Origin: Betaproteobacteria bacterium
GTDB taxonomy: Bacteria; Pseudomonadota; Gammaproteobacteria; Burkholderiales; UBA9220
Assembly: GCA_020061285.1 (NCBI GenBank)
Contig: JAGUYQ010000270.1
Coordinates: forward strand, 1-5,437
Length of the DNA: 5,437 nucleotides
Reading direction: 5' to 3'
This document shows, one piece after another, positions 5,230 through 5,437 of this stretch (position 1 is its first letter; each line of letters begins with the position of its first letter). The notes under the pieces are model-generated. The model did not search any database and was not told the DNA's origin. It worked only from the letters and a program-made list of their open reading frames with translations. Made by a program: the position numbers and the translations under genes.

Positions 5230-5437
5230 ATGCGAACGAACAGGAAACCCGACCGCCCCATGCACGGCTTCACCCTGGTGGAAATGGCCATCGTGCTGCT
5301 CATCATCGGCCTGCTCCTGGCCGGGATGCTCATGCCCCTCGGCGCCCAGGTTGACCAGCGCAAATACAGCGAAACCAAGAAGGCCATGGACGAAATCAAC
5401 CAGGCCCTCCTCGGCTTCGCCGTCATCAACGGCTTCC
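5230..5437 (+). CDS. Type IV prepilin / pseudopilin, 3'-truncated by window edge
   Basis: ATG at 5230 opens 69 complete codons that run off the window end. A GGAAAAA tract from 5218 supplies a moderate ribosome site about eight bases upstream, 20 bp after the previous stop. The leader MRTNRKPDRPMHG is basic and ends in the classic cleavage site G13/F14, followed by FTLVEMAIVLLIIGLLLAGM, with Glu at mature position +5 and a hydrophobic assembly helix. The class III signal would be cut and N-methylated by a prepilin peptidase (PilD/GspO). After the helix, QRKYSETKKAMDEINQALLGFAV continues the amphipathic helix. Its ALLGFAV segment matches in place and kind the DALIGYAV segment of the large upstream protein, suggesting the two subunits co-assemble. 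The internal ATG at 5260 would leave only MHG before the site, with no basic charge, so it is rejected as the start. Whether this is a major or minor pilin cannot be told from the fragment. Confidence 0.93.
   Translation, partial: MRTNRKPDRPMHGFTLVEMAIVLLIIGLLLAGMLMPLGAQVDQRKYSETKKAMDEINQALLGFAVINGF

Noticed and set aside
5202..5429. Antisense open frame at the window end
   Set aside because: It is opposite the GFTLVE prepilin, whose identity is clear; no independent support.

Overview
The window is a tightly packed, one-direction (+ strand) stretch of GC-rich DNA. It carries five coding regions, the first and last cut by the window edges, and essentially no intergenic space. The style points to a Gram-negative proteobacterium, most likely beta- or gammaproteobacterial: inner-membrane alignment proteins, a Sec-type periplasmic protein and class III (prepilin) signal sequences. 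The exact genus cannot be read from the sequence. The theme is a type IV pilus / type II secretion-like (pseudo)pilus system.

Layout. Positions 1-836 hold the 3' part of a PilN/GspL-like bitopic membrane protein. Positions 833-1471 hold a PilO-like bitopic protein. Positions 1468-1890 hold a small secreted PilP/GspC-like periplasmic protein. These three overlap by 4 bp (ATGA) twice and look translationally coupled, forming the usual N-O-P order of an inner-membrane alignment subcomplex, but with sequences divergent enough that the standard names are only analogies. A 1115-residue gene (1862-5209) overlaps the third gene by 29 bp. It starts like a PilX/GspK-type prepilin and carries a very large extracellular part. 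After a 20-bp gap comes a canonical prepilin (GFTLVE) beginning at 5230 and running off the window.

Most interesting point. The 1115-residue protein appears to be a pilus-linked lectin. Its C-terminal half contains an L-type (legume-lectin/concanavalin A-like) beta-sandwich whose metal-binding residues match the ConA pattern E-x-D-x-Y-x-N ... D-x4-H. This lectin domain is split by two insertions. Each insertion is a pair of about 60-residue modules of the form W...Y...AGTSG..(Q/E)P.W....V.DG...W...G, four modules in all. The simplest model is a minor-pilin-anchored, glycan-binding adhesin displayed by the pilus or pseudopilus, made with its own assembly proteins and a partner prepilin. The function is inferred, but the domain observations come directly from the residues.

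No RNA genes, CRISPR arrays, insertion sequences, promoters or terminators were found. The whole window reads as the interior of one operon.
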